Shown: positions 17,988-27,126 of the stretch, one piece after another
Layout of the letters: every line of letters begins with the position of its first letter
Numbering within the stretch: the stretch's first letter is position 1
From: Lachnospiraceae bacterium
Lineage (GTDB): Bacteria; Bacillota; Clostridia; Lachnospirales; Lachnospiraceae
Assembly (NCBI GenBank): GCA_009774175.1
Contig: VSNG01000007.1
Span: forward strand, 52,468 to 116,467
Length of the DNA: 64,000 bases
Reading direction: 5' to 3'
Notes under the pieces: generated by a model
Database searches by the model: none
The model's input: only the letters and a program-made list of their open reading frames with translations
What the model was told of the DNA's origin: nothing
Made by a program: the position numbers and the translations under genes

Positions 17988-18953
17988 ATGACGACTCTAC
18001 TGGTTGCAAAACAGATACTTTTGACGATATACAGTAAATACGAGGTGTATATCACACCGCTTTTAAAATTTCTTCTGGCGCTTGTCACACTTTCCCTGAT
18101 TAATTCCAGGCTGGGATATATGGAGACGATCAACAGACTGACGGTGGTGCTGATTGTGGCGCTCATGTGTTCCTTCATGCCAACGAATTTTATTGTTTTC
18201 ATGGGAGCGCTTTTTGTACTGCTGCATCTCTATACATTCAGTCTTGAATGCGCGGCAGTGGTGGGCGTGGGTTTTTTGCTGCTCTTTTTGCTGTATCTGC
18301 GCTTTTCACCGAAGGATGCGCTGGTGGTAGTGCTTTTGCCGGTCTGCTTTCTCATGCGGATTCCCTATGTGATTCCCCTTTCCATGGGGCTGATCGGAAC
18401 GCCGGCTTCGGCCGTTTCCGTGGCGTGCGGCGTGATCGTCTACTATATGATTCATTATGTAACGCAGAATACGACAGTAATTGCGGCTATGGCGGATGAG
18501 GAGACAGCGGCGAAATTCAGGTTTATTATTGACGGTCTGCTTAAGAACCGAGAGATGGTCGTTACCATAGCAGCCTTTGCCCTTACGGTAGTGATCGTAT
18601 ACCTTTTGCGGCGTATGAGTGTGGATTATGCATGGACGATTGCCATGACGGCGGGGTCTGTTGTCAATATCATGGTGCTTTTGGTAGGGGATCTGATCTT
18701 TGATATTAACCAGTCGCTGATCAGTGTGATTCTGGGGACGATTGTGGCCTTTCTGATAACGCTGATATTGCAGTTTTTCGTATTTTATGTAGATTACAGT
18801 CGAACGGAAAAAGTACAATTTGAGGACGATGAGTATTATTATTATGTGAAGGCAGTACCGAAGGTGACGGTGGCAAGACCGGATAAAAAGGTAAAGCAGA
18901 TTAATTCTGCAAGAAGCGGGGAGACCAGAGGCACAAGACCGGCACATCGTTAA
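17988..18953 (+). CDS. Uncharacterised polytopic membrane protein upstream of cdaA
   Basis: A 321-residue protein with about eight to nine hydrophobic segments up to residue 270 and a charged cytoplasmic tail rich in Asp/Glu and Tyr (EDDEYYYYVKAV) then Lys/Arg. I recognise no transporter or enzyme motif. The strict position just ahead of cdaA-cdaR, with only 59 bases between, raises the possibility of a role with the membrane-bound diadenylate cyclase complex. That is inference from neighbourhood only. Confidence 0.75.
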   Translation: MTTLLVAKQILLTIYSKYEVYITPLLKFLLALVTLSLINSRLGYMETINRLTVVLIVALMCSFMPTNFIVFMGALFVLLHLYTFSLECAAVVGVGFLLLFLLYLRFSPKDALVVVLLPVCFLMRIPYVIPLSMGLIGTPASAVSVACGVIVYYMIHYVTQNTTVIAAMADEETAAKFRFIIDGLLKNREMVVTIAAFALTVVIVYLLRRMSVDYAWTIAMTAGSVVNIMVLLVGDLIFDINQSLISVILGTIVAFLITLILQFFVFYVDYSRTEKVQFEDDEYYYYVKAVPKVTVARPDKKVKQINSARSGETRGTRPAHR

Positions 18954-19012
18954 AAATGACACGCATGGAGCGTGCGGCAGACGAAAACGACGCGGAAGGC
19001 AGGTGATGAGAG

Positions 19013-19894
19013 ATGGAACAACTGAATAACTGGATTGGAGTCTATCTCGCAAGACTGCATATGCCTTCCATTCACTGGAACGATGTGGCAGAGATTGTCA
19101 TTATGACTTTTGTTGCGTACCACATTCTTGTATGGATTAAGAATACGAGGGCGTGGGCGCTTTTAAAGGGCGTAATCATTATTCTGGTTTTTATCGTGAT
19201 TGCCGCTCTTTGTAAGATGAATACCATTCTCTGGATTGTGCCCAATGTCATCAGTATTGCGGCTACGGCATTTGTGGTGGTTTTGCAGCCTGAACTGCGG
19301 GCCGCTCTGGAGGAGCTTGGACGCAAAAATTTTCTTGCTACGTTTCTCGATTCCAACAAGCGGGAAGACGGGCGCTTTTCTGACCGTACAATAAATGAAA
19401 TTGTAAAAGCTTCCGTGGAGATGGGAAAGGTGAAAACGGGGGCTCTTATCGTGATCGAACACGACCAGTCCCTGCGGGAGTATGAGAGAACCGGTATTGA
19501 CGTGGACGGTATTATTTCCAGCCAGCTTCTGATAAATATTTTTGAGCATAATACGCCTTTGCATGACGGCGCGGTTATTGTCAGGGGGAACAGGGTTGTG
19601 TCCGCAACCTGTTATCTGCCGCTGTCGGACAATATGGCGCTTAGTAAGGATCTCGGAACGAGACACAGGGCCGGCGTCGGCATTTCGGAAGTGACGGATT
19701 CCCTGACGGTGATTGTTTCCGAGGAGACAGGTAAGATCAGCGTAGCTTACGGCGGTGCGCTGGAGCGGAATCTGGATGCGGGACGGTTGAAGGAACGGCT
19801 TCAGGAGATTCAGGATAAACCGGTGGAGGAGAAAAAACGTAAGCTTTGGAAGGGCAAGAGCATTGGAAAGGCAGGGCTTAAGGATGAAGAATAG
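19013..19894 (+). CDS. cdaA: Diadenylate cyclase CdaA
   Basis: Makes the essential second messenger c-di-AMP from two ATP. The 293-residue product has three N-terminal membrane helices (about residues 15-85) and a DAC domain. The catalytic DGA motif is seen as TPLHDGAVIV near residues 180-189 and the RHR motif as GTRHRAGVGISE near residues 216-227. A GGTGATGAG site precedes the ATG. Its last 11 bases overlap cdaR, the regulator that binds it, and glmM follows: the conserved cdaA-cdaR-glmM operon. Confidence 0.97.
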   Translation: MEQLNNWIGVYLARLHMPSIHWNDVAEIVIMTFVAYHILVWIKNTRAWALLKGVIIILVFIVIAALCKMNTILWIVPNVISIAATAFVVVLQPELRAALEELGRKNFLATFLDSNKREDGRFSDRTINEIVKASVEMGKVKTGALIVIEHDQSLREYERTGIDVDGIISSQLLINIFEHNTPLHDGAVIVRGNRVVSATCYLPLSDNMALSKDLGTRHRAGVGISEVTDSLTVIVSEETGKISVAYGGALERNLDAGRLKERLQEIQDKPVEEKKRKLWKGKSIGKAGLKDEE

Positions 19895-21164
19895 GCTTAC
19901 CCGAAATTGGGGCTTAAAAATTGCTTCCTTCCTGAGCGCGGCGGTACTGTGGCTGGTTGTTACCAATATTAATGATCCCATTGTATCTTACCGCGTGGCG
20001 GATGTGCCTGTCACAATCAGAAATGCGAATCTGATCACGGACAGAGGACAGGTATACGAGGTGCTGGACGGTACGGATACGATTGATACCGTTACGGTGT
20101 CCGCGCCCCGTTCCATTATTGACGCGCTGGACAAGAGTAATATTATGGCGGTGGCGGATATCAATGATCTGACAAGCGTGGATACGGTGCCGATTAAACT
20201 GTCTACGAACAAATACAGTGATAAGCTGGACAGCATACGCGGCAATATTGACAGTGTGCGGCTCGGCATTGAGGAGAAGCAGACCAGATCTTTGCAGATA
20301 AGACCGGCTACTACGGGGCAGGTGCGCAACGGCTATGTAGTGGGCGATGTTTCCATGGATCAGAACCTGATTCAGATTTCAGGCCCGCAATCCGTTATCT
20401 CACAGGTGGCGAAAGCGCAGGCGGAGGTTGACATTTCCGGTTTTACTAATAATATCAGCACGGATTCGGATATCCGGCTGTATGATGAGGATGGCCATGT
20501 AATTACAACGGAAAATATTGAAAAGAGTATTTCCAAGGTGCGTATCAATGCGGAAATTCTGGAGCTTAAGTCGCTGCCGGTTATCTGCGAAGTCACGGGT
20601 ACGCCCGGGGATGGTTATCAGTATACGGGAGAGGTTGTCTACAGCAAGGGAACGGTTACGGTTGCGGCCAAATCGCAGACGCTGGAACATGTGGAGTCGA
20701 TTGAAATTCCATCCGGGACTGTGGATGTGACCGACGCGTCGGAAGACGTGACAGTGCTCGTTGATCTTAACGATTATCTGCCGGACGGCGTGGTTCTTGC
20801 GGAGGATAATTTTGTGGGCAGGATCAACGTTACCGCAAAGATAGAGCAGGAACGGGAACGGGCGGTAAGAATCCCGGTAGGACGTATTCTCTTTGAAGGA
20901 CTTCCCGAGGGCTATCAGGCGGTCATTACGGAGCCTGCCAACGAATGCAGCATCATGCTGACAGGGCTGCAGGGAGCTTTGAATGAAGTTACGGCGGAGG
21001 ATGTCACGGCTACTGTGGATCTGGAAGCATGGATGGCGCAGGAAGAGATGGAAGAGCTTGTCGAGGGCAGTTATTGGCTTCCTGTAAACGCTGTGGCGGC
21101 AAATGCAAACCTGAAACAAAGCGGCGTCACAGAGGTGCGGGTGCACATCATTATAGAAGAGTAA
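19884..21164 (+). CDS. cdaR: YbbR-domain regulator of CdaA (CdaR)
   Basis: A 426-residue protein with one N-terminal membrane helix (LKIASFLSAAVLWLVVTNI) and a large outside region of several YbbR repeats, each about 80-90 residues. CdaR modulates CdaA activity from the outer face of the membrane. I start it at the ATG at 19884, which overlaps the end of cdaA by 11 bases, implying coupled translation. An in-frame ATG seven codons earlier is possible but makes a charged pre-helix tail. Confidence 0.93.
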   Translation: MKNRLTRNWGLKIASFLSAAVLWLVVTNINDPIVSYRVADVPVTIRNANLITDRGQVYEVLDGTDTIDTVTVSAPRSIIDALDKSNIMAVADINDLTSVDTVPIKLSTNKYSDKLDSIRGNIDSVRLGIEEKQTRSLQIRPATTGQVRNGYVVGDVSMDQNLIQISGPQSVISQVAKAQAEVDISGFTNNISTDSDIRLYDEDGHVITTENIEKSISKVRINAEILELKSLPVICEVTGTPGDGYQYTGEVVYSKGTVTVAAKSQTLEHVESIEIPSGTVDVTDASEDVTVLVDLNDYLPDGVVLAEDNFVGRINVTAKIEQERERAVRIPVGRILFEGLPEGYQAVITEPANECSIMLTGLQGALNEVTAEDVTATVDLEAWMAQEEMEELVEGSYWLPVNAVAANANLKQSGVTEVRVHIIIEE

Positions 21165-21180
21165 AAGGCGGAGGTAAAAC

Positions 21181-22530
21181 ATGAGCAGATTATTTGGTAC
21201 AGACGGAGTACGCGGTGTGGCGAACGAGGAGCTTTCTCCTCTTTTGGCAATGCAACTGGGACAGGCGGGCGCGTATGTCCTGACAAAGGAGAATGAACAC
21301 AAACCAACGATTATGGTCGGCTGCGATACGAGAATATCAGGGGATATGCTGGCCAACGCTTTGATGGCTGGCGTTTGCTCTGTTGGCGCCAACGCTGTAT
21401 ACGTGGGAGTGGTTCCCACGCCGGCGGTAGCCTATCTCACCAGAAAATATAAGGTGGATGCAGGCGTAGTGATTTCCGCATCCCACAATACGGTGGAATT
21501 TAACGGCATTAAATTTTTTGACGGGAACGGCTATAAGCTGCCCGATTCTCTTGAGGATGAGATCGAGGAGCTGATCAGAAGCGATATGAAGGGCGTGAAA
21601 TTCCCTACCGGTGCAAGCGTGGGTAAAATCAAGTACCGCACGGATGCAAGAGAAGAATATATCAATCACGCCATGAAGGCAGTGAACGTGGATCTGCGGG
21701 GCATGAAGATCGTTTTGGACTGCGCGGAGGGCGCATCTTTCTATACATCCGTGGAAACCATGAAAGAGCTGGGCGCCGAGGTAGTGGCTATCCACAATAA
21801 CCCTGACGGCACAAACATCAACGCCAACTGCGGTTCCACGCATATGGAGGAGCTGCAGGCGAGAGTCGTTTACGAGAAGGCACATTTGGGACTTGCCTTT
21901 GACGGAGACGCAGACAGACTTATGGCGGTGGATGAGTTGGGAAATATCGTGGACGGCGATCAGATTATGGCCATCGTAGGCAATCATATGAAGTCGCAGG
22001 GAAAGCTGAGCAAGAATACCATCGTGGCTACGGTCATGAGCAATCTTGGCTTTTTCCTGATGGGTGAGAAAAACCATATTAAGATAGAGCAGACCAAGGT
22101 GGGAGACCGCTATGTGCTCGAGCGCATGCGGGAGATCGGAGCAAGCCTTGGCGGTGAGCAGTCGGGTCATGTGATCTTTTTGGATGAGAACACTACGGGA
22201 GACGGACTTCTCAGCGCGCTTCATCTTTTACAGGTGCTGGTTGAGACGAAAAAGCCGCTTTCGGAGCTTGCGTCCATTATGGAAGTGATGCCGCAGGCGC
22301 TGGTGGGCGCAAAGGTGCCCAATCATAAAAAAGAGAAGTTTATGGATTATCCTGAAATTGCAGAGGCTATTGCCACTCTGGAAAAGAAATTTGCGGGAGA
22401 GGGCCGCGTGCTGATTCGTCCTTCCGGCACGGAACCTCTTGTCAGAGTTATGATTGAGGGCAAGGATCAGAAAGCCATCAGCGAAGAGGCGAAGAAGCTT
22501 GCCGAACTGATTCAGAACATCATGCTGTAA
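21181..22530 (+). CDS. glmM: Phosphoglucosamine mutase GlmM
   Basis: Interconverts glucosamine-6-phosphate and glucosamine-1-phosphate for UDP-GlcNAc and peptidoglycan. At 449 residues the length is normal. The start LFGTDGVRGVANEEL, the phosphoserine loop VVISASHNTVEFNGIKFF near residue 97, the metal loop LAFDGDADRLMAVD near residue 240 and the C-terminal phosphate-binding loop RPSGTEPLVRVMIEG are all present. In other Firmicutes GlmM binds CdaA directly, so the operon couples wall precursor supply to c-di-AMP. Confidence 0.98.
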   Translation: MSRLFGTDGVRGVANEELSPLLAMQLGQAGAYVLTKENEHKPTIMVGCDTRISGDMLANALMAGVCSVGANAVYVGVVPTPAVAYLTRKYKVDAGVVISASHNTVEFNGIKFFDGNGYKLPDSLEDEIEELIRSDMKGVKFPTGASVGKIKYRTDAREEYINHAMKAVNVDLRGMKIVLDCAEGASFYTSVETMKELGAEVVAIHNNPDGTNINANCGSTHMEELQARVVYEKAHLGLAFDGDADRLMAVDELGNIVDGDQIMAIVGNHMKSQGKLSKNTIVATVMSNLGFFLMGEKNHIKIEQTKVGDRYVLERMREIGASLGGEQSGHVIFLDENTTGDGLLSALHLLQVLVETKKPLSELASIMEVMPQALVGAKVPNHKKEKFMDYPEIAEAIATLEKKFAGEGRVLIRPSGTEPLVRVMIEGKDQKAISEEAKKLAELIQNIML

Positions 22531-22597
22531 GAAAAAACCACTGCCATTTGTTCATGTTTTAAAAGACAGATACTTTCGCAAGATTGTGTTTTGGGTC

Positions 22598-22626
22598 TTG
22601 AGAAATTAATCGGAAAATGGTATACT
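22598..22626 (+). promoter_or_regulatory. Sigma-A promoter of the HPr gene
   Basis: TTGAGA (22598-22603), 17-base spacer, TATACT (22621-22626), 85 bases ahead of the ATG. Confidence 0.75.
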
Positions 22627-22710
22627 CTCTATAATATTTATGAAGGCAATGAGCAACGGAGTTTTGGGGTATGCTCTGTGATTTCATATAAGCGGAAAGA
22701 GGAAGAGATT

Positions 22711-22974
22711 ATGGTAAGTCAAAAGGTAGTCATCAAAAATCCCACAGGGCTGCATCTAAGACCGGCAGGCATCCTATGTAAGGAAGCCATGCAGTTTAAA
22801 TCTCTGATAACTTTTACATTTCGTGAAAATACAGCGAACGCCAAAAGTGTCCTGAGCGTGCTGGGGGCATGTGTCAAGTGTGGCGATGAAATTGAGTTTG
22901 TATGTGATGGAGAAGATGAGGAGGAAGCCCTGAAAGCGCTGGTCAGTGCGATTGAGAGCGGTCTTGGAGAATGA
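22711..22974 (+). CDS. ptsH: HPr-family phosphocarrier protein
   Basis: An 88-residue HPr. The start at 22711 follows GAGGAAGAG; the frame is open further upstream but the promoter lies there. His15 in NPTGLHLRPAG is the site phosphorylated by enzyme I, and Ser46 in NAKSVLSVLG is the site used by HPr kinase for catabolite repression in Firmicutes. Because both sites are kept it is a true HPr rather than a Crh-type protein lacking His15. It stands alone between its own promoter and terminator; ptsI is not next to it. Confidence 0.92.
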   Translation: MVSQKVVIKNPTGLHLRPAGILCKEAMQFKSLITFTFRENTANAKSVLSVLGACVKCGDEIEFVCDGEDEEEALKALVSAIESGLGE

Positions 22975-22986
22975 CGTCACAGATAG

Positions 22987-23012
22987 ACCCCGCTGTATGC
23001 AGCGGGGTTTTT
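22987..23012 (+). terminator. Terminator after HPr gene
   Basis: ACCCCGCTG / CAGCGGGGT hairpin with a four-base loop and a TTTTTG tail. Confidence 0.92.
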
Positions 23013-23108
23013 GTATGCGCGTAAGCAATGTGCGGCATGAAGACAGGGAGGCCGAAGAGCTTCCTGCCCGACGCTGCGACTATATATCATAGAGGAGGAT
23101 TTACTATC

Positions 23109-24791
23109 ATGTTAAATTATAGGAGATATCGTAGAAACCCGGTGGTGGACTACCCGGAGAGGGAGTGGGTAAACAGGCAGATTGAGAAGGCGCCGGTCTG
23201 GTGCAGCGTGGATTTGCGCGACGGCAATCAGGCGCTGATTGATCCAATGATTGTGTCGGAGAAAATTGAGTTTTTTAATTATCTGATTAAGCTGGGCTTT
23301 AAGGAAATCGAGATCGGATTTCCGGCGGCCAGCCAGATTGAGTATGATTTTCTGCGTCAGCTCGTAGACAGAAAGATGATTCCCGACGATGTGGTGGTGC
23401 AGGTGCTGACACAGTGCCGTGAGGAGCTTTTGGAGCGCACCTTCGAATCCATTGAGGGATGTAAGCAGGCTATTGTGCACATTTACAATTCTACCTCCAC
23501 TTTGCAAAGAGATGTGGTTTTCAATATGAGCCGCGAGGAGATTATGAATATTGCCGTTGAGGGTGTAAAGATGGTAAAGCGCCATGCGGCTGAGTTCCCG
23601 GGTAAGATCATTTTGGAGTATTCTCCGGAGAGCTTTACCGGCACGGAACTTGACTACGCGCTGGAGGTCTGCAACGCCGTGCAGAGAGAGTGGGGCCCTA
23701 CAAAGGAAAATCCCATGATCATCAATCTGCCTTCCACAGTGGAAATGACCACACCTAACGTTTTTGCGGACAGGATTGAGTGGATGAACAGACATCTGGA
23801 AAACAGGGAAGCCATTATCCTGAGCATACATCCCCATAATGACAGGGGTACCGGCGTGGCCACGGCGGAGCTTGCCCTGCTTGCAGGTGCGGACCGTGTG
23901 GAGGGAACGCTTTTTGGTAACGGCGAGAGAACCGGAAACGTGGATATTTTAAATATTGCCTACAATATGTTTTCGCAGGGAATTGATCCCGAACTTGCCC
24001 TCGAGCATGTGAATGAAAGCATTGAAATTTACGAGAGGTGCTGTAAGATCCCGGTGCATCCCAGACATCCGTACGCTGGCAAGCTGGTGTTCACGGCTTT
24101 CTCCGGCTCCCATCAGGACGCTATCAACAAAGGCGTAAAGGCCATGAAGGAGCGGGGCGGCGAATTTTGGGAGGTGCCCTATCTGCCCATAGACCCGGCG
24201 GACATCGGCAGGGAGTATGAACCGATTGTGCGTATTAATTCCCAGTCTGGCAAGGGCGGCGTTGCCTTTATTATGGATACCTACTTTGGATTTAAACTGC
24301 CCAAGGGCATGCACAGAGAGTTTGCCGATGTCATTCAGGCAATTTCGGAGAAACAGGGAGAGGTAAGCCCGGATCAGATTATGGAGAGCTTCCGCGAAGA
24401 GTACCTGATGAAGAAGGAACCCATTCATTTCCGTAAGCTTCGGGTGGATGATCTGAGTGACGAGACAGATTCCGAGTTTGATACGAAGGTGACGGTGGCC
24501 TATACCGACGCCGGAGAGGAAAAGACCTTTGAGGCGGTTGGAAACGGCCCCATTGACGCAGTGAAGCGGGGGATGCAGGAAGTGCTGAACGTCAATATGA
24601 AGATTCTGGATTATGAAGAGCATGCGCTTCAAAGCGGCTCCAATTCCCAGGCGGCGGCTTATATTCACCTTCTGGATGCGGACGATGGCAGAGTGACCTA
24701 TGGCGTGGGAGTCAGCTCCAATATCACAAGGGCATCCGTGCGCGCGATTTTTTCGGCAGTGAACAGACTCAGGCTGGGCGAAAAGAAGTAA
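23109..24791 (+). CDS. leuA: 2-isopropylmalate synthase
   Basis: First committed step of leucine synthesis: condenses 2-oxoisovalerate with acetyl-CoA. The 560-residue length and sequence (WCSVDLRDGNQALIDPM near residue 35) place it in the LeuA type 2 group with a C-terminal allosteric domain for leucine feedback (about residues 430-560). The metal-binding His pair appears as SIHPHNDRGTG near residue 240. Start at the ATG at 23109 behind GGAGG. No leuBCD genes follow, and no T-box or leader peptide is visible in the short space upstream, unlike many leucine operons. Confidence 0.96.
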   Translation: MLNYRRYRRNPVVDYPEREWVNRQIEKAPVWCSVDLRDGNQALIDPMIVSEKIEFFNYLIKLGFKEIEIGFPAASQIEYDFLRQLVDRKMIPDDVVVQVLTQCREELLERTFESIEGCKQAIVHIYNSTSTLQRDVVFNMSREEIMNIAVEGVKMVKRHAAEFPGKIILEYSPESFTGTELDYALEVCNAVQREWGPTKENPMIINLPSTVEMTTPNVFADRIEWMNRHLENREAIILSIHPHNDRGTGVATAELALLAGADRVEGTLFGNGERTGNVDILNIAYNMFSQGIDPELALEHVNESIEIYERCCKIPVHPRHPYAGKLVFTAFSGSHQDAINKGVKAMKERGGEFWEVPYLPIDPADIGREYEPIVRINSQSGKGGVAFIMDTYFGFKLPKGMHREFADVIQAISEKQGEVSPDQIMESFREEYLMKKEPIHFRKLRVDDLSDETDSEFDTKVTVAYTDAGEEKTFEAVGNGPIDAVKRGMQEVLNVNMKILDYEEHALQSGSNSQAAAYIHLLDADDGRVTYGVGVSSNITRASVRAIFSAVNRLRLGEKK

Positions 24792-24803
24792 GGAGGCTGA
24801 CTT

Positions 24804-25520
24804 ATGAATCAGATAGAACAACTCAGGCAGTGGGTGAACGAGTCGGATAATATTGTTTTTTTCGGAGGCGCAGGCGTTTCCACGGAAAGCGGTATTCCGG
24901 ATTTTCGCAGTGTGGACGGTCTCTATAATCAGCAGTATGATTATCCGCCGGAAACCATATTGAGCCATACTTTTTACAGAAGAAATACGGAAGAATTTTA
25001 CCGTTTTTACCGTAATAAAATGCTGTGTCTGGACGCGAAGCCCAATGCGGCCCATCTTAAGCTTGCGCAGTGGGAAAAGGAAGGGAAGCTTAAGGCTGTG
25101 GTGACTCAGAATATCGACGGACTTCATCAGGCGGCCGGCAGTGAGAAAGTATATGAGCTTCACGGTTCGGTGCTGCGAAATTTCTGCGAATCCTGCCATA
25201 AATTTTATGATGTGCATTATATTGCAGATTCGGAGGGCGTGCCAAAGTGCAGCTGCGGCGGAGATATAAAGCCGGATGTGGTTTTGTATGAGGAAGGGCT
25301 GGATCAGAACACGCTTTCCGGGGCAATCCGTGCCATCAGCGAAGCGGACGTACTGATTGTAGGCGGCACGTCTTTAGCGGTGTATCCTGCGGCAGGACTT
25401 TTGGATTACTATAATGGAAATAAGCTGGTGCTTGTAAACAAGACGCCCACAGCAAGGGATGGTATAGCGGATCTGGTGGTACAGGGAAGCATCGGAGAGA
25501 TTTTTTCACAACTCAACTAG
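24804..25520 (+). CDS. cobB: Sir2-type NAD-dependent protein deacylase
   Basis: A 238-residue sirtuin. The NAD-binding GAGVSTESGIPDFRS (residues about 23-37), the catalytic QNIDGLHQAAGS and ELHGSV (His near residue 118) and a zinc ribbon (CESCHKFY...KCSCGG) are all intact. Such enzymes remove acetyl or related acyl groups from lysines, often on acetyl-CoA synthetase and other metabolic enzymes. It starts 12 bases after leuA, so it is probably co-transcribed with this acetyl-CoA-consuming enzyme. Confidence 0.95.
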   Translation: MNQIEQLRQWVNESDNIVFFGGAGVSTESGIPDFRSVDGLYNQQYDYPPETILSHTFYRRNTEEFYRFYRNKMLCLDAKPNAAHLKLAQWEKEGKLKAVVTQNIDGLHQAAGSEKVYELHGSVLRNFCESCHKFYDVHYIADSEGVPKCSCGGDIKPDVVLYEEGLDQNTLSGAIRAISEADVLIVGGTSLAVYPAAGLLDYYNGNKLVLVNKTPTARDGIADLVVQGSIGEIFSQLN

Positions 25521-25536
25521 TTTGGGGAGCTTGGGT

Positions 25537-25746
25537 ATGGACATTCGGGTTGGCGACATTTTGAAAATGAAAAAAAAGCATCCCTGCGGCAGCGTGGAGT
25601 GGGAGGTGCTTCGAATCGGCGCTGATTTTCGGTTAAAATGCGCAGGCTGCGGACACCAGATTATGATTCCCCGGCCAAAGGCGGAAAAGAATGTGCGCTC
25701 CGTTACGCATCGCGAGGCAGGGCGTCAGGACGGAGAAGACGAGTGA
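25537..25746 (+). CDS. DUF951 small zinc-ribbon-like protein
   Basis: About 69 residues starting at the ATG at 25537 (MDIRVGDILKMKKKHPCGS). The core VEWEVLRIGADFRLKC with following CAGCGHQIMIPR matches the DUF951 family of short Firmicute proteins of unknown role. Three cysteines (PCG, LKCAGC) could hold zinc. The C-terminal tail is longer and more basic than the core. It follows the sirtuin by 16 bases. Confidence 0.85.
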   Translation: MDIRVGDILKMKKKHPCGSVEWEVLRIGADFRLKCAGCGHQIMIPRPKAEKNVRSVTHREAGRQDGEDE

Positions 25747-25807
25747 GGTCGACGCGGCAGGGACGGGAGCAGCCCACGCGGCGGGGACGAGAGCAGCTAA
25801 AAATCTC

Positions 25808-25836
25808 TTGCACTATATGCAGGAGTATGTTATCAT
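25808..25836 (+). promoter_or_regulatory. Promoter of rpsF-ssb-rpsR
   Basis: TTGCAC (25808-25813), 17-base spacer, TATCAT (25831-25836). The roughly 90-base leader that follows carries CTCCTTTTTAGCGAAGGGG with a later AAAAGGAGG, so the ribosome binding site can pair with the leader. This may be an S6:S18-binding autoregulatory leader, as known for rpsF in several bacteria; not proven here. Confidence 0.65.
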
Positions 25837-25928
25837 ATATATCCGTGATATATTAATTTGGGCGTAAAACCCCACATCCTTGCTCCTTTTTAGCGAAGGG
25901 GCCAGAGACCAAAAGGAGGGAAAGAAGC

Positions 25929-26219
25929 ATGAACAAGTATGAGTTAGCCGTTGTTGTCACCGCTAAGATTGAAGATGACGAGCGTGCCGCTACTCTGGAG
26001 AAGGTGAAAGCCTTAGTGGAGAGGTTCGGCGGAAAGATCACAGAAGTTGACGACTGGGGTAAGAAGAGACTCGCATACGAAGTGCAGAAGATGAAAGAGG
26101 CTTATTACTACTTTATTCGCTTTGAAGCAGAGAGCACAGCTCCCGGCGAGATCGAAAGCCGCATCCGCATCATGGATAACGTCATCAGATACCTGTGCGT
26201 CAGACAGGACGAGAAATAG
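25929..26219 (+). CDS. rpsF: 30S ribosomal protein S6
   Basis: A 96-residue S6, the small-subunit protein that pairs with S18 on the platform. The pattern NKYELAVVVTAKIEDDERAA at the start and VDDWGKKRLAYEVQKMKEAYY in the middle is characteristic. A GGAGGG site precedes the ATG. First gene of the classical rpsF-ssb-rpsR operon. Confidence 0.98.
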   Translation: MNKYELAVVVTAKIEDDERAATLEKVKALVERFGGKITEVDDWGKKRLAYEVQKMKEAYYYFIRFEAESTAPGEIESRIRIMDNVIRYLCVRQDEK

Positions 26220-26234
26220 GAAGAGGTATTCTAT

Positions 26235-26678
26235 ATGAATAAAGTTATACTGATGGGACGTTTGACGAGAGACCCCGAGGTGAGATATTCCCAGGGGGAG
26301 AATGCGACGGCGGTTGCCAGATATACGCTGGCGGTAGACCGCAGATTTAATCGCAATAATGATGAACAGACGGCAGATTTTATCAACTGTGTTGCTTTCG
26401 GGAGATCGGGCGAATTTGCGGAGAAATATCTTCACAAAGGCACAAAGATCGCAATTACAGGGCGCATCCAGACGGGCAGTTACACCAATAAGGATGGCGT
26501 CAGAGTGTATACGACAGACGTTGTGGTAGAAGATCAGGAGTTTGCGGAGAGCAAGAACGCGTCCGCGGCTAACGGCGGGTATGCGCCCGCAGAGAGAAAC
26601 GATTCTGCTCCGGCGGCTGCGGGGGACGGTTTCATGAATATCCCCGATGGCATTGACGAAGAACTGCCGTTCAATTAA
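26235..26678 (+). CDS. ssb: Single-stranded DNA-binding protein
   Basis: A 147-residue SSB with the OB fold in the first ~105 residues (MNKVILMGRLTRDPEVRYS, FINCVAFGRSGEFAEKYL) and a flexible Gly/Ala-rich linker. The acidic tip EELPFN recruits repair and replication partners. It lies between rpsF and rpsR, its usual place. Confidence 0.98.
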   Translation: MNKVILMGRLTRDPEVRYSQGENATAVARYTLAVDRRFNRNNDEQTADFINCVAFGRSGEFAEKYLHKGTKIAITGRIQTGSYTNKDGVRVYTTDVVVEDQEFAESKNASAANGGYAPAERNDSAPAAAGDGFMNIPDGIDEELPFN

Positions 26679-26713
26679 GGAGAGCGCGTTGGGCGCCAGA
26701 ATGGAGGTTTACT

Positions 26714-26974
26714 ATGGCATTTAATAAATCAGACAAGCCGGATTTCCCCAAGAAAAAGGGAGGCATGCGCAGAAGAAAGAAAGTCTGCGTATTCTGCGGC
26801 AAGGATAACGTGATTGATTACAAGGACAGCAACAAGCTGCGCAGATATATTTCCGAGAGAGGAAAGATTCTGCCCAGAAGAATTACCGGAAACTGTGCAA
26901 AGCATCAGAGAGCGCTTACCGTAGCGATCAAGCGTGCAAGACATCTGGCGCTGATGCCGTATGTACAGGACTAA
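26714..26974 (+). CDS. rpsR: 30S ribosomal protein S18
   Basis: An 86-residue S18 with a basic N-terminal extension and the conserved core VIDYKDSNKLRRYISERGKI and RRITGNCAKHQRALTVAIK. CVFCGKDN near residue 25, with the later Cys and His, forms the zinc-binding (C+) version of S18. Last gene of the operon, followed by a terminator. Confidence 0.98.
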   Translation: MAFNKSDKPDFPKKKGGMRRRKKVCVFCGKDNVIDYKDSNKLRRYISERGKILPRRITGNCAKHQRALTVAIKRARHLALMPYVQD

Positions 26975-27010
26975 GGTGTCTGAGAAAACAGATTATAACT
27001 TTTACAGAAA

Positions 27011-27040
27011 ATCGGGTGCCGTGGGCATCCGATTTTTTAT
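27011..27040 (+). terminator. Terminator of rpsF-ssb-rpsR
   Basis: ATCGGGTGCC / GGCATCCGAT hairpin with a GTG loop and TTTTTT tail. Confidence 0.92.
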
Positions 27041-27126
27041 CTGTCGGAGGCAACAGGCACCCCTATATTATGTCATTTTTAAAAGAAAAAGGTCTATATA
27101 TTGGTGTGGCGGTATTTGGCAAAAAA

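Noticed and set aside
22987..23108. T-box or leader-peptide attenuator before leuA
   Set aside because: The space contains only the HPr terminator and about 95 bases without a T-box motif, leucine-codon run or second terminator.
25745..25795. Imperfect GGGACGNGAGCAG tandem repeat as a functional element
   Set aside because: Only two inexact copies in the untranslated stretch after DUF951, with no symmetry; probably local duplication.
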